Origin: Melampsora larici-populina 98AG31
Taxonomy: Eukaryota; Basidiomycota; Pucciniomycetes; Pucciniales; Melampsoraceae
DNA: 64,000 nt
Assembly: GCF_000204055.1 (NCBI RefSeq)
Contig: NW_006768768.1
Coordinates: 932,071-996,070 of the forward strand
Direction: 5' to 3'
Of the stretch, positions 23,144 to 34,206 are shown in pieces. Made by a program: the position numbers and the translations under genes. Below the pieces are notes generated by a model. That model saw nothing but the letters and a program-made list of their open reading frames with translations. It did not search any database and was not told the origin of the DNA. Positions within the stretch are counted from its first letter, which is position 1. Every line of letters begins with the position of its first letter.

Positions 23144-23242
23144 AGTTTTACTTTTTTTCATTTCATTTCATTTATTTTTTCATTTTTATATTTTGAGTTT
23201 TATTTTTGTGTGTTTTCTTTAGGAGGATTTTTGTCTAGTCCT

Positions 23243-23251
23243 GGGGGGGAG
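23243..23251 (+). other. Copia polypurine tract
   Basis: A GGGGGGGAG run directly precedes the TGTTG start of the 3' LTR, the expected plus-strand priming site. Confidence 0.75.
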
Positions 23252-23443
23252 TGTTGAAGCCTATATGTGTGTTACAGTCCTAGACTACAATCCTGTATAC
23301 GTAGTAGCATATCCTTGTAGCGGGGTTAGGTTAGATCACTTATATAGCCTCGCTCCACCCGGTTCTTTCCTTTCTTCACTATCGAAGATTGGATTAGTTC
23401 TCGGACCGGGTGAAGCGACGAGCGCTGACCTTTAGCTTTAACA
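23252..23443 (+). repeat. Copia 3' LTR (192 bp)
   Basis: Identical to 18548-18739 in a base-by-base reading and bordered by the TTTTT repeat on the right. Confidence 0.93.
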
Positions 23444-25070
23444 TTTTTCAATGATCTCTCCATTCACTCGTTTGTTATTATTCAATACGATCTTTTCTTC
23501 CACTTCTTGAGTTTCCCCCCGAGTAATGCACTCCGCTTCACACCCGCTATGAACTGTTTTGAATCGTGACAGCTGCTCATGCCCCAATTGAAATGCCAGC
23601 GCCGATGAGGCGCGCAGGAGTTTGGCCCCAAGGGCATGAGTCTCATCAGGTTTTGAAAATAGCCTGCTGACTGTCAAAGGGTCGCGCAAGGCCAAACGTC
23701 AGGCGCCACAAAGCCGCCCTCATGCTGGGCGGCCAGGCCTCCTTTTGTTCGGCACACGGTCGTCGCCAAACTGGCTACCCGCAGACCGTCAGTCTCCCCG
23801 CAACAAGCGGCGGTCTGCTGGTGGCCCACTGGGACAGTCATTTGGCTGTCAGGGTGCCCCCGTGGTGTATGGTCTGATTGCCAAAAGGCTCCAATGACAC
23901 TTTATAAAGCAATGAATGATCATAATAAAAAGATTGCCTGTCTAACCCAGAAAAAACCTTGAGATGGAAAAGGAATCATAGATCATCTTGTTCTTCCAGT
24001 TTGATGATGGAATCTGATTGTTCTGATCACTGGAAGCCCAGAGTCCACTGCAAAACTATATAGTGAGCTGTCAAAATCTGATATCAGGGGATCAAGGGGT
24101 AGTGCTATAGGTAAAATGTCTTGGAAGTATCTTGCAGAGAAGGAAGGCTACACCGTCTTGTCTTCTCAAAGCACTCATAAATCTCCGCCATGATGGTTCT
24201 CTGAGAGACCGTTAGCATAACTACACTCTGTGTATGTTCTAAACCGCTCATTTGATAAGCTTATCCGCTCGTCCAGGCTCGTCCTACACTCTCCTCTCTC
24301 GTCCATCGTGGGTGCTCCATTCCTATTTTCCTTTTCATCAATTGTCCATAAAAGTCGTAATTCTGACAAAGAGTCAATTGCAATAAGGCAAAGACAATTC
24401 ACCGCATCTCTACTTGAACATAAACAAACAACCAGGCGAGACACATTTCAATTATCCATGATCGAGGCCCTCAATAAGATAGGCCCATGAGATCTGAAGA
24501 GTTGGTAAGATTGAGAAACCTAAAAGGCATTGGTGGGTCTGACATCTGAGGCCCTTCTACGTGTCTTTTGCCTCGGCGGGCATCTCTCGCAACGATGTCG
24601 AAGCCAAGCACACTGATGAGGAAACGGTTGACCGATACCAAGGTGATTGCGGATTCACCCCGAGTCCAAGGATCAATTCTCAGTTGGGTGATAGCTTGAC
24701 GAGGCGTTGCACGATCAAGATTGACCACTGGTGCTGCACCGGTAAGCCAGGTATTGTATCTTGTTGCATGGCGTTGTGACGGGCCAGACAATCGAAAGTT
24801 ATCACCTCGTCCCCTTCAGGCTGTGGACTGTTGTGTCTCTTCTGTGTAGGAGGAGACTCTCACCAAGCTTTTTGACCTCTGTAGTGAACGATTGCCTCTC
24901 GCATTCCTTTTTTCTTCTTTCTTTCTCGATTCAAGTGGATCGTGTTCAGCCATTTTCAAAGTTATTGTATCAAGCAACGACGTCTCTCTCTCAAAAACCG
25001 ACCCAGATCTAGCAACGTTTCCTGCCAGTACTTTTAGGCCTCCAAATTTCCATTCACAAGGGCATCAACG
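23444..25070. other. Intergenic; GC-rich block with an inverted ATACACCACGGG end
   Basis: Bases 23560-23870 are GC-rich and end CCCCCGTGGTGTAT, the partner of the terminus at 16842. Beyond this, to 25070, I see no gene. The antisense frames around 24175-24790 lack motifs. The last few hundred bases should include the promoter of the membrane-protein gene. Confidence 0.45.
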
Positions 25071-27152
25071 ATGGATGAAATCGCGCGGGTCATCCCGAGC
25101 TCGCAGCAAATATTGTCGCGAGTTGATTTGCTCGACCCAGAGCAAAATACATATCGCATTGTTTATGAAATCCTCTCCGCCTCTGATCCACAGGTAAAAA
25201 TTGTCATGGCGCAACTGCTTCTCATTTTTTAGGTCCCTGATGTTCTTGAATTTCACCCTTTCAATAGACGACTTCACATCCAACATGGCTCACTCCTATA
25301 CTCATAGTATTTGGTTTGGCTGACTTAACGTTCGTATATTTCACCTTTCTCCAAGTGGTTGAACAGTCTCCCACATGTCAATGGTCATCACAACTTCAAT
25401 TGCTCCTCACTTCAGGCAAATAATCTTGGGCTGCTGGACGGCATTTTTATTATGGAGGCAGTCAAACGCTTGGTTGGTGCGACGCGGTCGATGTCAGTGT
25501 CCATCTCTCTGCATTTGGACGGGGTGGACACCAAGTTCGCCATGTGATGCTGATTATTCTTACACACCTGCAACACATCTTTCCGTTTTGTGTCTTTTCT
25601 TTCTTCTTCCAGTTGGAATACTCTTGCCCAACACGCGAATGTTGTACAGTTACTGCATCATCTTGGAGGCTATCGCTGCCTTTATTGCACTTGACGGCGT
25701 GAACATCGCTCTGGTAAAAGACAGGACAAACGTGTGTGTACCTTCATTTTTGACATATCTAGCTTCTAGTTGACTCATTCAACTATCTGTATCAACAGCT
25801 CCACGTCATGAGACTGACAATCCTAGGGCTAAAATGGATCCCCCTATGGTGGTCAGGATGGTGAGGCCTGCCTCCCTGTCACTCAAGATTTCTTGACCTT
25901 CGAACCACTCCTTGAAACTCTTCGGCCAAAATGACACAGCTCTCATTGTAGGATCTTCGTTTGGGGCACGATGTCAAGCGTACTTTTGAAAAAAGGAATG
26001 AATCTAGGAGAATCTGATCAATCCAACGGTCAATTTTGGGGGAGCGTCTGGGCGATCAATATACTCTCAATCTCTCTGCCAGTGATCATTGCTATAAGTT
26101 GAGACATTTTCTCTATTTTCTAAACTCTCGGGGAATTACAACATGGCTTTCTGAAACTTCTTCCCAAAACGCCAAAGTCGAGACAGCCGTATTTATAGCA
26201 AGCTCTATCGCATTCTATAACGCTTCTCGAGGTCTTTCGAACGTGATGCAAGATCTCGCAGAGCTGATTCCTACTTTCCAAGCCAACGCGTCTATCAAAA
26301 CAATGGAAACGCTGACGACTGCATTGAGGCAATTAGATAAATCAACCCGTCTCAGGGTAAGTGCCTAGTCATCCAAAGAACTTTTTTGCCATGTAAAAGT
26401 CCTTGTATTTCTCATGATATATAATTTTTGCCTGTCTTTAGGACCAAGCTCGCACGCACTTTATCTCGGGCTACAGGGTGAGGATTTTTCAAGTTTCTCA
26501 TGTATGCGCAGCTTTCTGATAAAAGCCTTAACACAACACCATCAGATTTGGGCTTTCATAACTATCCTCCTCAACGTGGTGTTCACACCTTTCGCGGTCG
26601 TACAAGTCCGCTTCCTCCAAAAAGCTATCAAGATGTCGAAAGCGGAGCCCGCGCTCAAATCAGACTTCCGAAACAAAATAGAAGCTTACAGTCCACGGGT
26701 TTCTGGAGCATCTTATAGTTCTGGAAAGCCGATCTTGATTCCCAATCCGACGAATTCAAACAGGAAACCCGATCACACTGCACAATTTAGATCTATCATA
26801 CTCATGATCATCCTCATCTATATGACTACCATGGTGCGTGCTGGACCTATCTATCTGCGTCAGTCCACGCATCCGCTAACCCAGGATCGCCTTCCTCTTC
26901 GGGATCTCTCATCAGTTTTACGCCATAATCACCTTTTTCATTGTCATATCACCAGTCACTTCAGCCAATAGAGACGTATTCCTCATCATCTGTTTGCTTA
27001 GTGGAGATAGCGTTGGGGCTGTCCTTGGGAATGTAATCATTATTCCTTTCTTTGTTCAAGCTTGGAGAGTTAGCCCGGTAGAAAACAAATCTAAACCTGA
27101 GACCTCGTCAAAGTCTCTTAAGGGGTTATCGGAACTGAATACACTTGTCTGA
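25071..27152 (+). CDS. Multi-spanning membrane protein, family unknown
   Basis: Exons supported by splice signals and frame: 25071-25193 (starts MDEIARVIPSSQQILSRVD), a block within 25268-25731, 25799-25860, 25952-26097, 26178-26356, 26442-26477, 26546-26833 and 26916-27152 (ends GLSELNTLV). From 25799 onward every junction keeps the frame, with introns of 68-91 bp. The block 25268-25731 shifts frame once, so one intron there is unresolved or a frameshift exists. About eight hydrophobic segments are visible, e.g. LTPILIVFGLADLTFVYFTF, IILGCWTAFLLW, MLYSYCIILEAIAAFIAL, ILSISLPVIIAI, WAFITILLNVVFTPFAVV and FLIICLLSGDSVGAVLGNVI, with a soluble loop near 26230-26480. I recognise no family; it may be a lineage-specific membrane protein. 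Confidence 0.75.
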
Positions 27153-27806
27153 TCAATTTTTCTGCAAAAAATACCAAACTCTGAGGCTTCAGAGGCCGGT
27201 CAGAAGGATGTTGGTTTTTTGTTATCTTTTGAGTTTTGAATTATTTATGTATATCATTTTGATCAGTTTAAATTACTTTTCATTCATTTTCAATCAGATG
27301 TAGAAATAAGTGTGTATTATGTATCAAGAACATTACAAATGTATGTATAAAAGTCATGAATCAAATTTGTCATTTGGTCTTGACCTCAGTGAATATGGGC
27401 TAAGAACCAAAAGAGCAACTACAACCTCCAAAATATCCTGCTTGTGAACCGCCAGCTTGTATTTGCCATCTCGCTCATATTTGACAAGGATATGCTTTCC
27501 AAATCATGGGCTTCCAAAATGTAACTTTTCAATTGAACATGCAGAAAGGCTGGGTATCATCTACCAAATAGTAGAACACACCTCTTAGAGCTTGGTCAAA
27601 ACCATTTCGGGAGGCTTTGAGGATGTAGCAGTAGTTGGTATCTCTCAAAGCCTATGTATATGGGGATGCATTGGTGTCTGTTAATTTATGTCAAAACCCT
27701 GAGGTAAAAATGTCGGCAGTGCTGTGGTTATACATTAATAAGCTTTTTACACCAATTTGAGATTACATATTAGTTTTGTTTGATGAATAAGATTTGTATT
27801 GATTTT
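27153..27806. other. Intergenic, no gene seen
   Basis: 3' flank of the membrane-protein gene. AT-rich, without a coding frame. It ends in a TTTGTTTGATGAATAAGATTTG unit related to the tandem repeat at 28905-29060. Confidence 0.5.
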
Positions 27807-28600
27807 GGATTTTACTAAAAGCAGCCCCCCCTTCAAAGGCTTGACCGCCCCCTTTTAGTCGGGGAAGAAGAATACAATATCAAAAAGGCTGTCAGTTATT
27901 GATCCATGTGAATGCAAAACTGAACATCAAGGTGGCGGTCTTGAATTCAGGTGAAATGGAAGCCAATCGTTAAAAGCATTGTTATCACCTCCTCCTGCTT
28001 TCATGGCTTAAGATCTGTTGTTGGATTTGGTGCTTGGTAATTCAAACATCTCCATCCCTGGTGTTGCTTACAATCACAAATTTCCTCTTGTCCCCCTTTC
28101 ACAGTGATTGATAAATATTTCTACTTCTTCCTGGTTCTTTCTTGTGATGATTAAACACATGCGCACGTAAAGAAACTCGATTGGTAATAACCAAAGCAAA
28201 GATTTGATTGATAATGATAAGATCCCTCACTAGATCAAGGTTATATATTACACCTCACATTCAGACCAACATGTATCACGGTTGATAAGTGATGATGAAA
28301 CACAATTGGATATTTCATTGCTTCATTGTCATCATCATATAGAGACAGTCAATCAGAAGAACATGCAATATCAGGTCTTGCCTCTGCCATGCCAGAGACT
28401 GGAAGCAAGATAGTATCAATAGCATTCTGTAGCATCTCATCCAGTAACTTTCCATTTCACCTGAATCCAGACCGCCCCCTATGAGCCCCTATGTGTTGTT
28501 TTATTCACACATATTCACACGCTTTTGTATTGTAAACGTCTTCCCTGACTAAAAGGGGGCGGTCAACCCTTCAGAGGGGGGGCTCCTTTTCGTAAAATCC
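27807..28600. mobile_element. 0.8 kb element with long terminal inverted repeats
   Basis: The left arm starts GGATTTTACTAAAAGCAGCC and continues through GACCGCCCCCTTTTAGTC. The right arm is its reverse complement with a few mismatches, ending GGAGCCTTTT-type sequence then CGTAAAATCC at 28600. Arms are about 60 bp and the interior is non-coding. It sits inside a TTTGATGATGAAGATTTG repeat array. No clear target duplication, so the superfamily is undetermined. Confidence 0.7.
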
Positions 28601-28664
28601 TTGATTTTAAATGAATATCAGATAAAGAAATTATTTATTAATATCAGCTATTCTGATGTACATT

Positions 28665-28887
28665 TAGGGTGTACAACTATGACTTCTGTCAAATTTCAGA
28701 GAGTTTGACAGAAGGTCTCACAGAACAACAGATACCAAAATTTGGCGGGATCTGTTGTTGGTTGCAAATATCAAGGCAGACAGAGCAACAGAACAACAGA
28801 TCACATCAAAATTTTGGTATCTGTTGTTCTGCAAAACCTTCTGTCAAAGTCTCTGAAATTTGACAGAATTCATATTTGTACACCCTA
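28665..28887. mobile_element. Palindromic MITE with TA target site
   Basis: A 223-bp near-palindrome. Starting with TA, then GGGTGTACAA, it folds on itself through TTCTGTCAAATTTCAGAGA and AACAACAGATACCAAAATTT to TTGTACACCC and TA. TA duplications with such ends fit Tc1/mariner-derived MITEs. Confidence 0.75.
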
Positions 28888-28904
28888 ATTTTTGTTTTGT
28901 TTGG

Positions 28905-29060
28905 TGATTAAAATTTGTATCTAATTTGAACAAATATGATGTTTTGTTTGATGATGAAGATTTGTATTGATTTTCAATGAATATGTTTTTTTGTTTGATG
29001 ATGAAGATTTGTATTGATTTTCAATGAATATGATTTTTTGTTTGATGCTGAAGATTTGTA
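28905..29060 (+). repeat. Tandem repeat, unit about 48 bp
   Basis: Three to four copies of TTTGTTTGATGATGAAGATT followed by TGTATTGATTTTCAATGAATATG. A further unit appears at 27775 on the far side of the two elements, suggesting the elements inserted into or beside this array. Confidence 0.75.
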
Positions 29061-29079
29061 ATGAAATATTAGGTATAAG

Positions 29080-29409
29080 CTATTGATAACACTGAGCAAC
29101 TTTCTCTGTTAGCCTTTGTAGTATCCTTTTTGAAATCTCATTGGGACAATCTTCTTCTTTGTCCCAAGCAATCTCAAGGTCTTTGCTTTTGAGCTTGCTT
29201 GTCATCAATTTACTTGTGATTAAATTAGATTCTTTGCTTGCTTTCACTCTTTGAATTGCTACAGCTGTGAATGCTGTGATTGCATGAATTCTTGCTGTCT
29301 CATGGAGCTTGTTTTTTGAATTGATATTCAGCTTCTTGGCATCCTTTCTGTCAATTGGACACTCACTGCTGCCTTTGTGTTGAGCACATGTTTTGGCTGA
29401 AGAAAGCCT
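29080..29409 (-). pseudogene. Orphan C-terminal coding exon, unknown family
   Basis: Minus-strand open frame of 109 codons without a start Met, preceded by a good 3' splice signal (CTTTCTTCAG). It includes CPIDRKDAKKLNINSKNKL, HAITAFTAVAIQRVKASK and DLEIAWDKEEDCPNEIS, ending VAQCYQ-stop. Composition is strongly coding-like (Lys/Glu-rich helices). No upstream exon is recognisable, so it is probably the tail of a degraded transposon or host gene. Confidence 0.4.
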
Positions 29410-30806
29410 TCATTCTGGTGCATCTTTTGCGCTCCTATAGGTCTTCATAAAGTGCATGTTAGTATTGAAAAACCCTGTCAACAAAAGGTCAAGATTTTTG
29501 TGGTACCCTCCGTGGGTGTATTCCAGGGTCCTCTCTCTGCGCGGCCACGTCCGCGCGCCTTGCAGAGGGTCTTGGGACTAATCGTGAAATTCTGGCACGG
29601 AGACTCCAAGGATTAAGTCCTCTTAAGTCATTTTTTGACTTTTCCGGCGTTCCTCACTGATAAACAACAATTTGCCTTGCAGGCAAAGTTATTTGGAATA
29701 ATTTTGTACATGTGTTCTACCACTAATTGACCCGGAAAAATCCTCCATTTGTGAATGCTTGAGGTTCCTTTTCAAGCTATATGTCTGCCCTGTGAGGGGT
29801 GGTCTGCACTGTACAGCCTGTATTTACAACGTAAAGCAACTTGAAATCCAAAAAAGGGAATTGTTGTAAAGATTTTGATCTCATTTTCTCAGCCACATCA
29901 CCCAGGATATCTAAGATATGCACATACCAGGTGTGATCCTACTAGCGTCTGTCAGGTTAGTAGATTCAATAAAAAGGTTGTAGAAGGTATGGTAACTTCT
30001 ACCAAAGTTGTGTAGATCAATATGTATGAGTATGAATGGGTAGAGATTTGGGTGTAAGAGCTTTACTTGGAATAAACAAGTAAAGACTCCAGTTAGTTGA
30101 CCTTTAAACAAAGGCTTTAGCACAGGGATTTTGGGTTAATTAATGTCTTTACAATAATTAAAAATAAGAGCAACTGATGTGCAGTTCTCAATCCTAATTT
30201 GATCCTCTTCTTATTCTAAGAAAGGTCAAAGAAGGTGGTGTTAAAGTCTATTATAACACCGGGAACTTTACACTCTGACTAATAGAGATTTCCCCGTAGA
30301 TTTAGAGTTTCTTATATCAGATGAATCCCAAATCTGATATAAGCAGTACCCAAGGACTACTTCCTTACAAGTAATTCCACCAAATGGATATTACAAGAAC
30401 TACTGATTAGGGAGTCTAATCAGAAACAAAGTTGAATGAGCACACAGAATAAGCAACAAGACACAAGGTTTGAGTTTCAAGGTTTGTAGAATCAGGCCTT
30501 TAAAGTTTGGTAATTGATAAGCAAAGTTTAAAGGTTCTAGGCAGATGAATAAAAGCAAAGTTGTGTAGTTGTTAAATAATATTGTGATGATGTAATTCCT
30601 CTCAATTTGGTTGGATTTCCAGGCTCTATATAGTCTGAACCTTGTAAATCTTTGGACTACAAGTGCGCACAAATTGTGGTTCTATGGTTAGGTTAATTAC
30701 AGTAAGACAGTTACTATTGGATTATAAGTATGTTTCACTTGTTACATATGTGTTACGGCTGTGAAATATATGTAGCTTTGATTTGCATCAAAGTGATGTG
30801 TGTTCA
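29410..30806. other. Intergenic, LTR-like AT-rich sequence
   Basis: No supported gene. The left arm of an inverted pair lies at 29528-29715. Around 30245-30360 is TTATAACACCGGGAACTTTA and a TATCAGAT/ATCTGATA hairpin, suggestive of LTR fragments but without defined ends. Confidence 0.4.
29528..29715 (+). repeat. Left arm of a ~190-bp inverted repeat pair
   Basis: Contains GCGCGCCTTGCAGAGGG, TTGGGACTAATCGTGAAATT, CTCCAAGGATT and CACTGATAAACA. It matches 31153-31340 in reverse complement over nearly its whole length with moderate divergence. The outer ends show no shared terminus. Confidence 0.65.
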
Positions 30807-30989
30807 CACTGCAAATATAATGTGTTTCTCTAAGGTGAAAAATGATTGAACTTAATGCACAAAATGATTAATAATGCAGATTTGATGCATAAAACTGTAG
30901 ATTTAATGTAGATTTAATGCACTGTTAATCATTTTTTGAATTAAATGTAATCATTTTTCACCACAGAGAAACACATTATATTTGCAGTG
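30807..30989. mobile_element. CACTGCAAATAT MITE, copy 1 (183 bp)
   Basis: Terminal inverted repeats CACTGCAAATATAATG and CATTATATTTGCAGTG are flanked by TCA on both sides (30804-30806, 30990-30992). The interior repeats AATCATTTTT and TTAATGCA motifs. CACTG ends with a 3-bp duplication indicate a CACTA-superfamily MITE. The second copy is at 43921-44102. Confidence 0.85.
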
Positions 30990-31152
30990 TCACACCCTTT
31001 GATGTAAGTTCTGCACATGTTACATATGCTAAATCATATGTAACTTGACTCTTGAGACTGAGCCTTGAGTTGTAATTGCCATTTTTAAGGTTTTTATTAT
31101 GATACATCACCCATTGTTACTCTGGTTTAGTACTCAGGGCTGACACCAGGAT

Positions 31153-31340
31153 GTGTACAACATTGTGCTGAAGAAATTTGCCTGCAAGGGAAATTGGTGT
31201 TTATCAGTGAGGAAAACAGGAAAAAGCATAAAACAACTTAAGAGGTCTCAATCCTTGGAGTGTCCATGCCAGAATTTCACAATTAGTCCCAAGCCCCTCT
31301 GCAAGGCGCGTGGACATGTCTGCGCAGAGAGGGCTTGTTC
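31153..31340 (-). repeat. Right arm of the ~190-bp inverted repeat pair
   Basis: Reverse complement of 29528-29715, with AATTTCACAATTAGTCCCAA and AAGGCGCGTGGACATG. Sequence between the arms (1.4 kb) contains a CACTG MITE and no coding frame. Confidence 0.65.
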
Positions 31341-31981
31341 AAGCTAAGCCAAATGAGTGAATAAAAATAACTGAGGTAATTGAAGTTTCACTTTCCCTGA
31401 AAAGGATAAAGATCACACTTAGTCTTTCTGAGGAAGACCACAAGTGATCAAAAGGAAACAACTTTCTGTAAAGAAAGAATGTGACACAAAAAGAAAAGAT
31501 TAAGTTCAATGAGGAAAGAGAACAACAAGATGATTTGGGATATTCCATATAAGATCCTGAGGAACTCAATCACACGTCATGATGTAATGAGAGAAATACA
31601 ATTTGTAATATGCATATGAGTGAGAAAGAGTACTGCACCAGCTAAGAGATCACTTTGTGATCCTGATTAATAATTGCATTTATTATGCAATGACTCTTGG
31701 GCGTGCGGATGAATGATCCAAGTGGGGTTAATTGTATGTAACAAAGGCGCTCTCCGGGTTTTTGTTTGAACATCCACATCCCCCGTCTACAAGGCTCTGG
31801 CAGGCCAGATCATACCACTGACTCCATGAAAGCCGCACAAAGGCTTCAAGAAAGCTTCAATAAGTTTTCAATGAAGCTTCAATGTAACTTTAGTTGGACT
31901 TAAAATCCAGCACAAGTGACATGGACTTATCTTATATCAAGCAATCAATTATGAGCCCAGACTAAGTTTATTTCCAGCACG
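31341..31981. other. Intergenic, no gene seen
   Basis: AT-rich. Contains repeated AAGCTTCAA motifs near 31850-31885 but no ORF of substance. It leads into the satellite array. Confidence 0.5.
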
Positions 31982-32294
31982 GGGTGGCTTCCATCTGGCT
32001 AGATGGAAGGCACCCCTAACACTGAACACAGTGTAAGTGTAAAGATATGGTGCTAAGTCTTAGGGTGCCTTCCGTCTGCCCAGATGAAAAGCACCCCTAA
32101 CACTTAACACATAAGTGTAAGTGTAAACATTAACACTGAAAACTTGAGTGTAAGTGTAAGGATACCTAGCTAAGTATTAGGGTGCCTTCCATCTGGCAAG
32201 ATGGAAAGCACTCCTAACACTTGACACATAAGTATAAGTGTAAATTTTCCACAAACACTTGACACTTGAGTGTGAGTGTAGAGATACCATGCTC
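31982..32294 (+). repeat. Palindromic satellite, array segment 1
   Basis: Roughly 100-bp units, each with a palindrome GGGTGCCTTCCATCTGG/CCAGATGGAAGGCACCC, an ACACTTAAGTGT-type palindrome, a GTAAGTGTAAGGATACC run and CTAGCTAAGTCTTAG. The segment ends abruptly at the AGAGCATCTCC terminus and the same array resumes at 41993. Confidence 0.9.
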
Positions 32295-33473
32295 AGAGCA
32301 TCTCCTATTGTCTTGGTAAATGGCTTCAGTACGGTAAACTTTACCGTACGGAGGGTCAAAACTCCCAATCATGTCAAAATCATGCACTGGTACCTAAGGC
32401 TCCGACCCGGTCCCGACCCGGTAATTCTGGGTTGGCCCGGGGCCTGCCCCCCCTCTGGCCGGGCCGACCCGGCCCCAGCCATGGAATTTGCTTGAAAAAG
32501 CAAAAAAAAGCAATAAAAAAACTCTTGATCAAATTTTTGAATTACACCGCATACACATTGTGAGCTTGTTTATCCTTGACTCAACAACAATTCAAACTAT
32601 GGCAGCAAAAAAACGCCCTCGCCGCTCTTCCCCCTCCCCTTCTACCCCAATAATCGTATCAGACACTGAAGAGTCATCGCAATTGAAGTCTTCCGGTTAC
32701 AAATCTACAAATTCAAGTGCATCAACCTCGGTCAAAGTTACTCAGAATCAGAAGTCCTGGGTTTGGAAGTACTTCAAGACCAAAATTACTAAAGGCCAAG
32801 CAAAATACATCTACCAGGCAGCTAAACCTGCTGGCAGTAATCGAATTTGCGGAGCCGAGATGACCCCCGATAAAAGTCAAAGCACCAAGTCTTTATCACG
32901 ACATCTTGAACGTCATCACCAGATTTCTTCTACCACCAATGCCCAACAAGGCACAATGAAGTCATTCCTTGAAAGTGGGACTATTAAAAATGTAATCTCG
33001 AACACAAGAATGTTCTCTTTGGCTAGTCTACATCAGTTGATCTTGATTCTTATTCATTTGTTTCTGTTCATTTCCCTTTTCTTCATACTTTGATCTTTAG
33101 CTTCCAAAGCTTTCTCGCAAATACCTCAAATTCCAACTTGTCAAATTGATGGCCAACTCCGAAATGCCAGCCACCATTGTTGATCGTGAAGAATTCAAGG
33201 ATCTCCTCCGGATTGCCAATCAGGACATCAGCCCTATTCTCGTTGGTTCGGATTGTGTGATGGAGAGTGTCAAAACCCTGTTCCGTGTGTGTCGCAAGCT
33301 TATCAGCGATGTATTGGACAAAGCCCTTGCTGTCAATATCACCTGTGACGAGTGGACTTCATCAAATCATGTCTTGATTCTTGGAATAACGGCTCACTGG
33401 ATTAACGAGAAATTCCAAATGCAAGAGGTTATCTTAGCTATGCAGGAGATTGAAGGATCCAAGATGGGTTTTA

Positions 33474-34206
33474 TGTAAGATTTTGACTAAAAGACAACCT
33501 TTAAAGGTTTAAGAAAACTTTCAGCTTTACGTGCTGACGAGGCACTGAGCTGAGGACGAGACACAAGCACAAAGCTCACACACCTAATCGAAGATGACAA
33601 GACAATAACACTTCAGATAAATTCCTTCGACAAGACGCACACAATACACACCTTTAAAGGTTTAAGAAAACTTTCAGCTTTACGTGCTGACGAGGCACTG
33701 AGCTGAGGACGGGACACGAGCACGAAGCTCACACACCTAATTGAAGATGACAAGACAATAACACTACCGCAGAAACAGAAATAGAGAGATATACGTGGTT
33801 GAGACAAAATGGAATTTGGTAAATAAAGGTATTTAAAAGTAAGAGAAAAAGAATATACATTACCTTCAGATAAATTCCTTCGACAAGAAGGAAAAAGGAA
33901 TCTGAAGGTAGACAGAGGCTTGTATATAAGAAAATCAAACAAACTCGAAAGCATCACACAAAAATCACAGTATCCCACATAACACTCGAGAACACAGTTA
34001 AAATAATTCAAACACTCTTCATTTTCTCACGTCATCATTTTACTAGTCCTTGGCAATACTTTTCATACTACTACCATGAGAAAAACTTTGAACTGGATAA
34101 CATCAAAGATAATCAGTTCTTGAAGATAGATATTGAATTGTTGATAACTTAATTTAATCATGAACTACATATCGTGACAGACTAGTTCTTGACCGTCCGT
34201 TAAACA
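33474..34206 (+). repeat. 0.73 kb insertion in the hAT gene, solo-LTR candidate
   Basis: Non-coding insertion between conserved transposase blocks, with TGTAAGATTTTG at its start and CGTTAAACA at its end (TG..CA). It contains direct repeats of about 115 bp with period 153 bp (from 33498 and 33651) and a TCAGATAAATTCCTTCGACAA copy near 33863. No target duplication was found, so a degenerate enlarged intron remains possible. Confidence 0.5.

Larger units (their letters stand above)
18548..23443 (+). mobile_element. Intact Ty1/copia retrotransposon (4.9 kb)
   Basis: Two 192-bp LTRs (18548-18739, 23252-23443) are identical as read. They are flanked by 5-bp TTTTT on both sides (18543-18547, 23444-23448), consistent with a target duplication although the T-run makes this weak. 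One uninterrupted gag-pol ORF of 1441 codons lies between. A G-rich polypurine tract precedes the 3' LTR. Identical LTRs and an open ORF indicate a recent insertion. Confidence 0.95.

Noticed and set aside
29528..31340. LTR pair of a retrotransposon
   Set aside because: The two ~190-bp segments are in opposite orientation, so they cannot be LTRs of one element.
33613..34011. 132-codon minus-strand hydrophobic ORF
   Set aside because: It is opposite AT-rich LTR-like DNA, and its Phe/Leu/Ser-rich composition is expected from poly-A/T codons.
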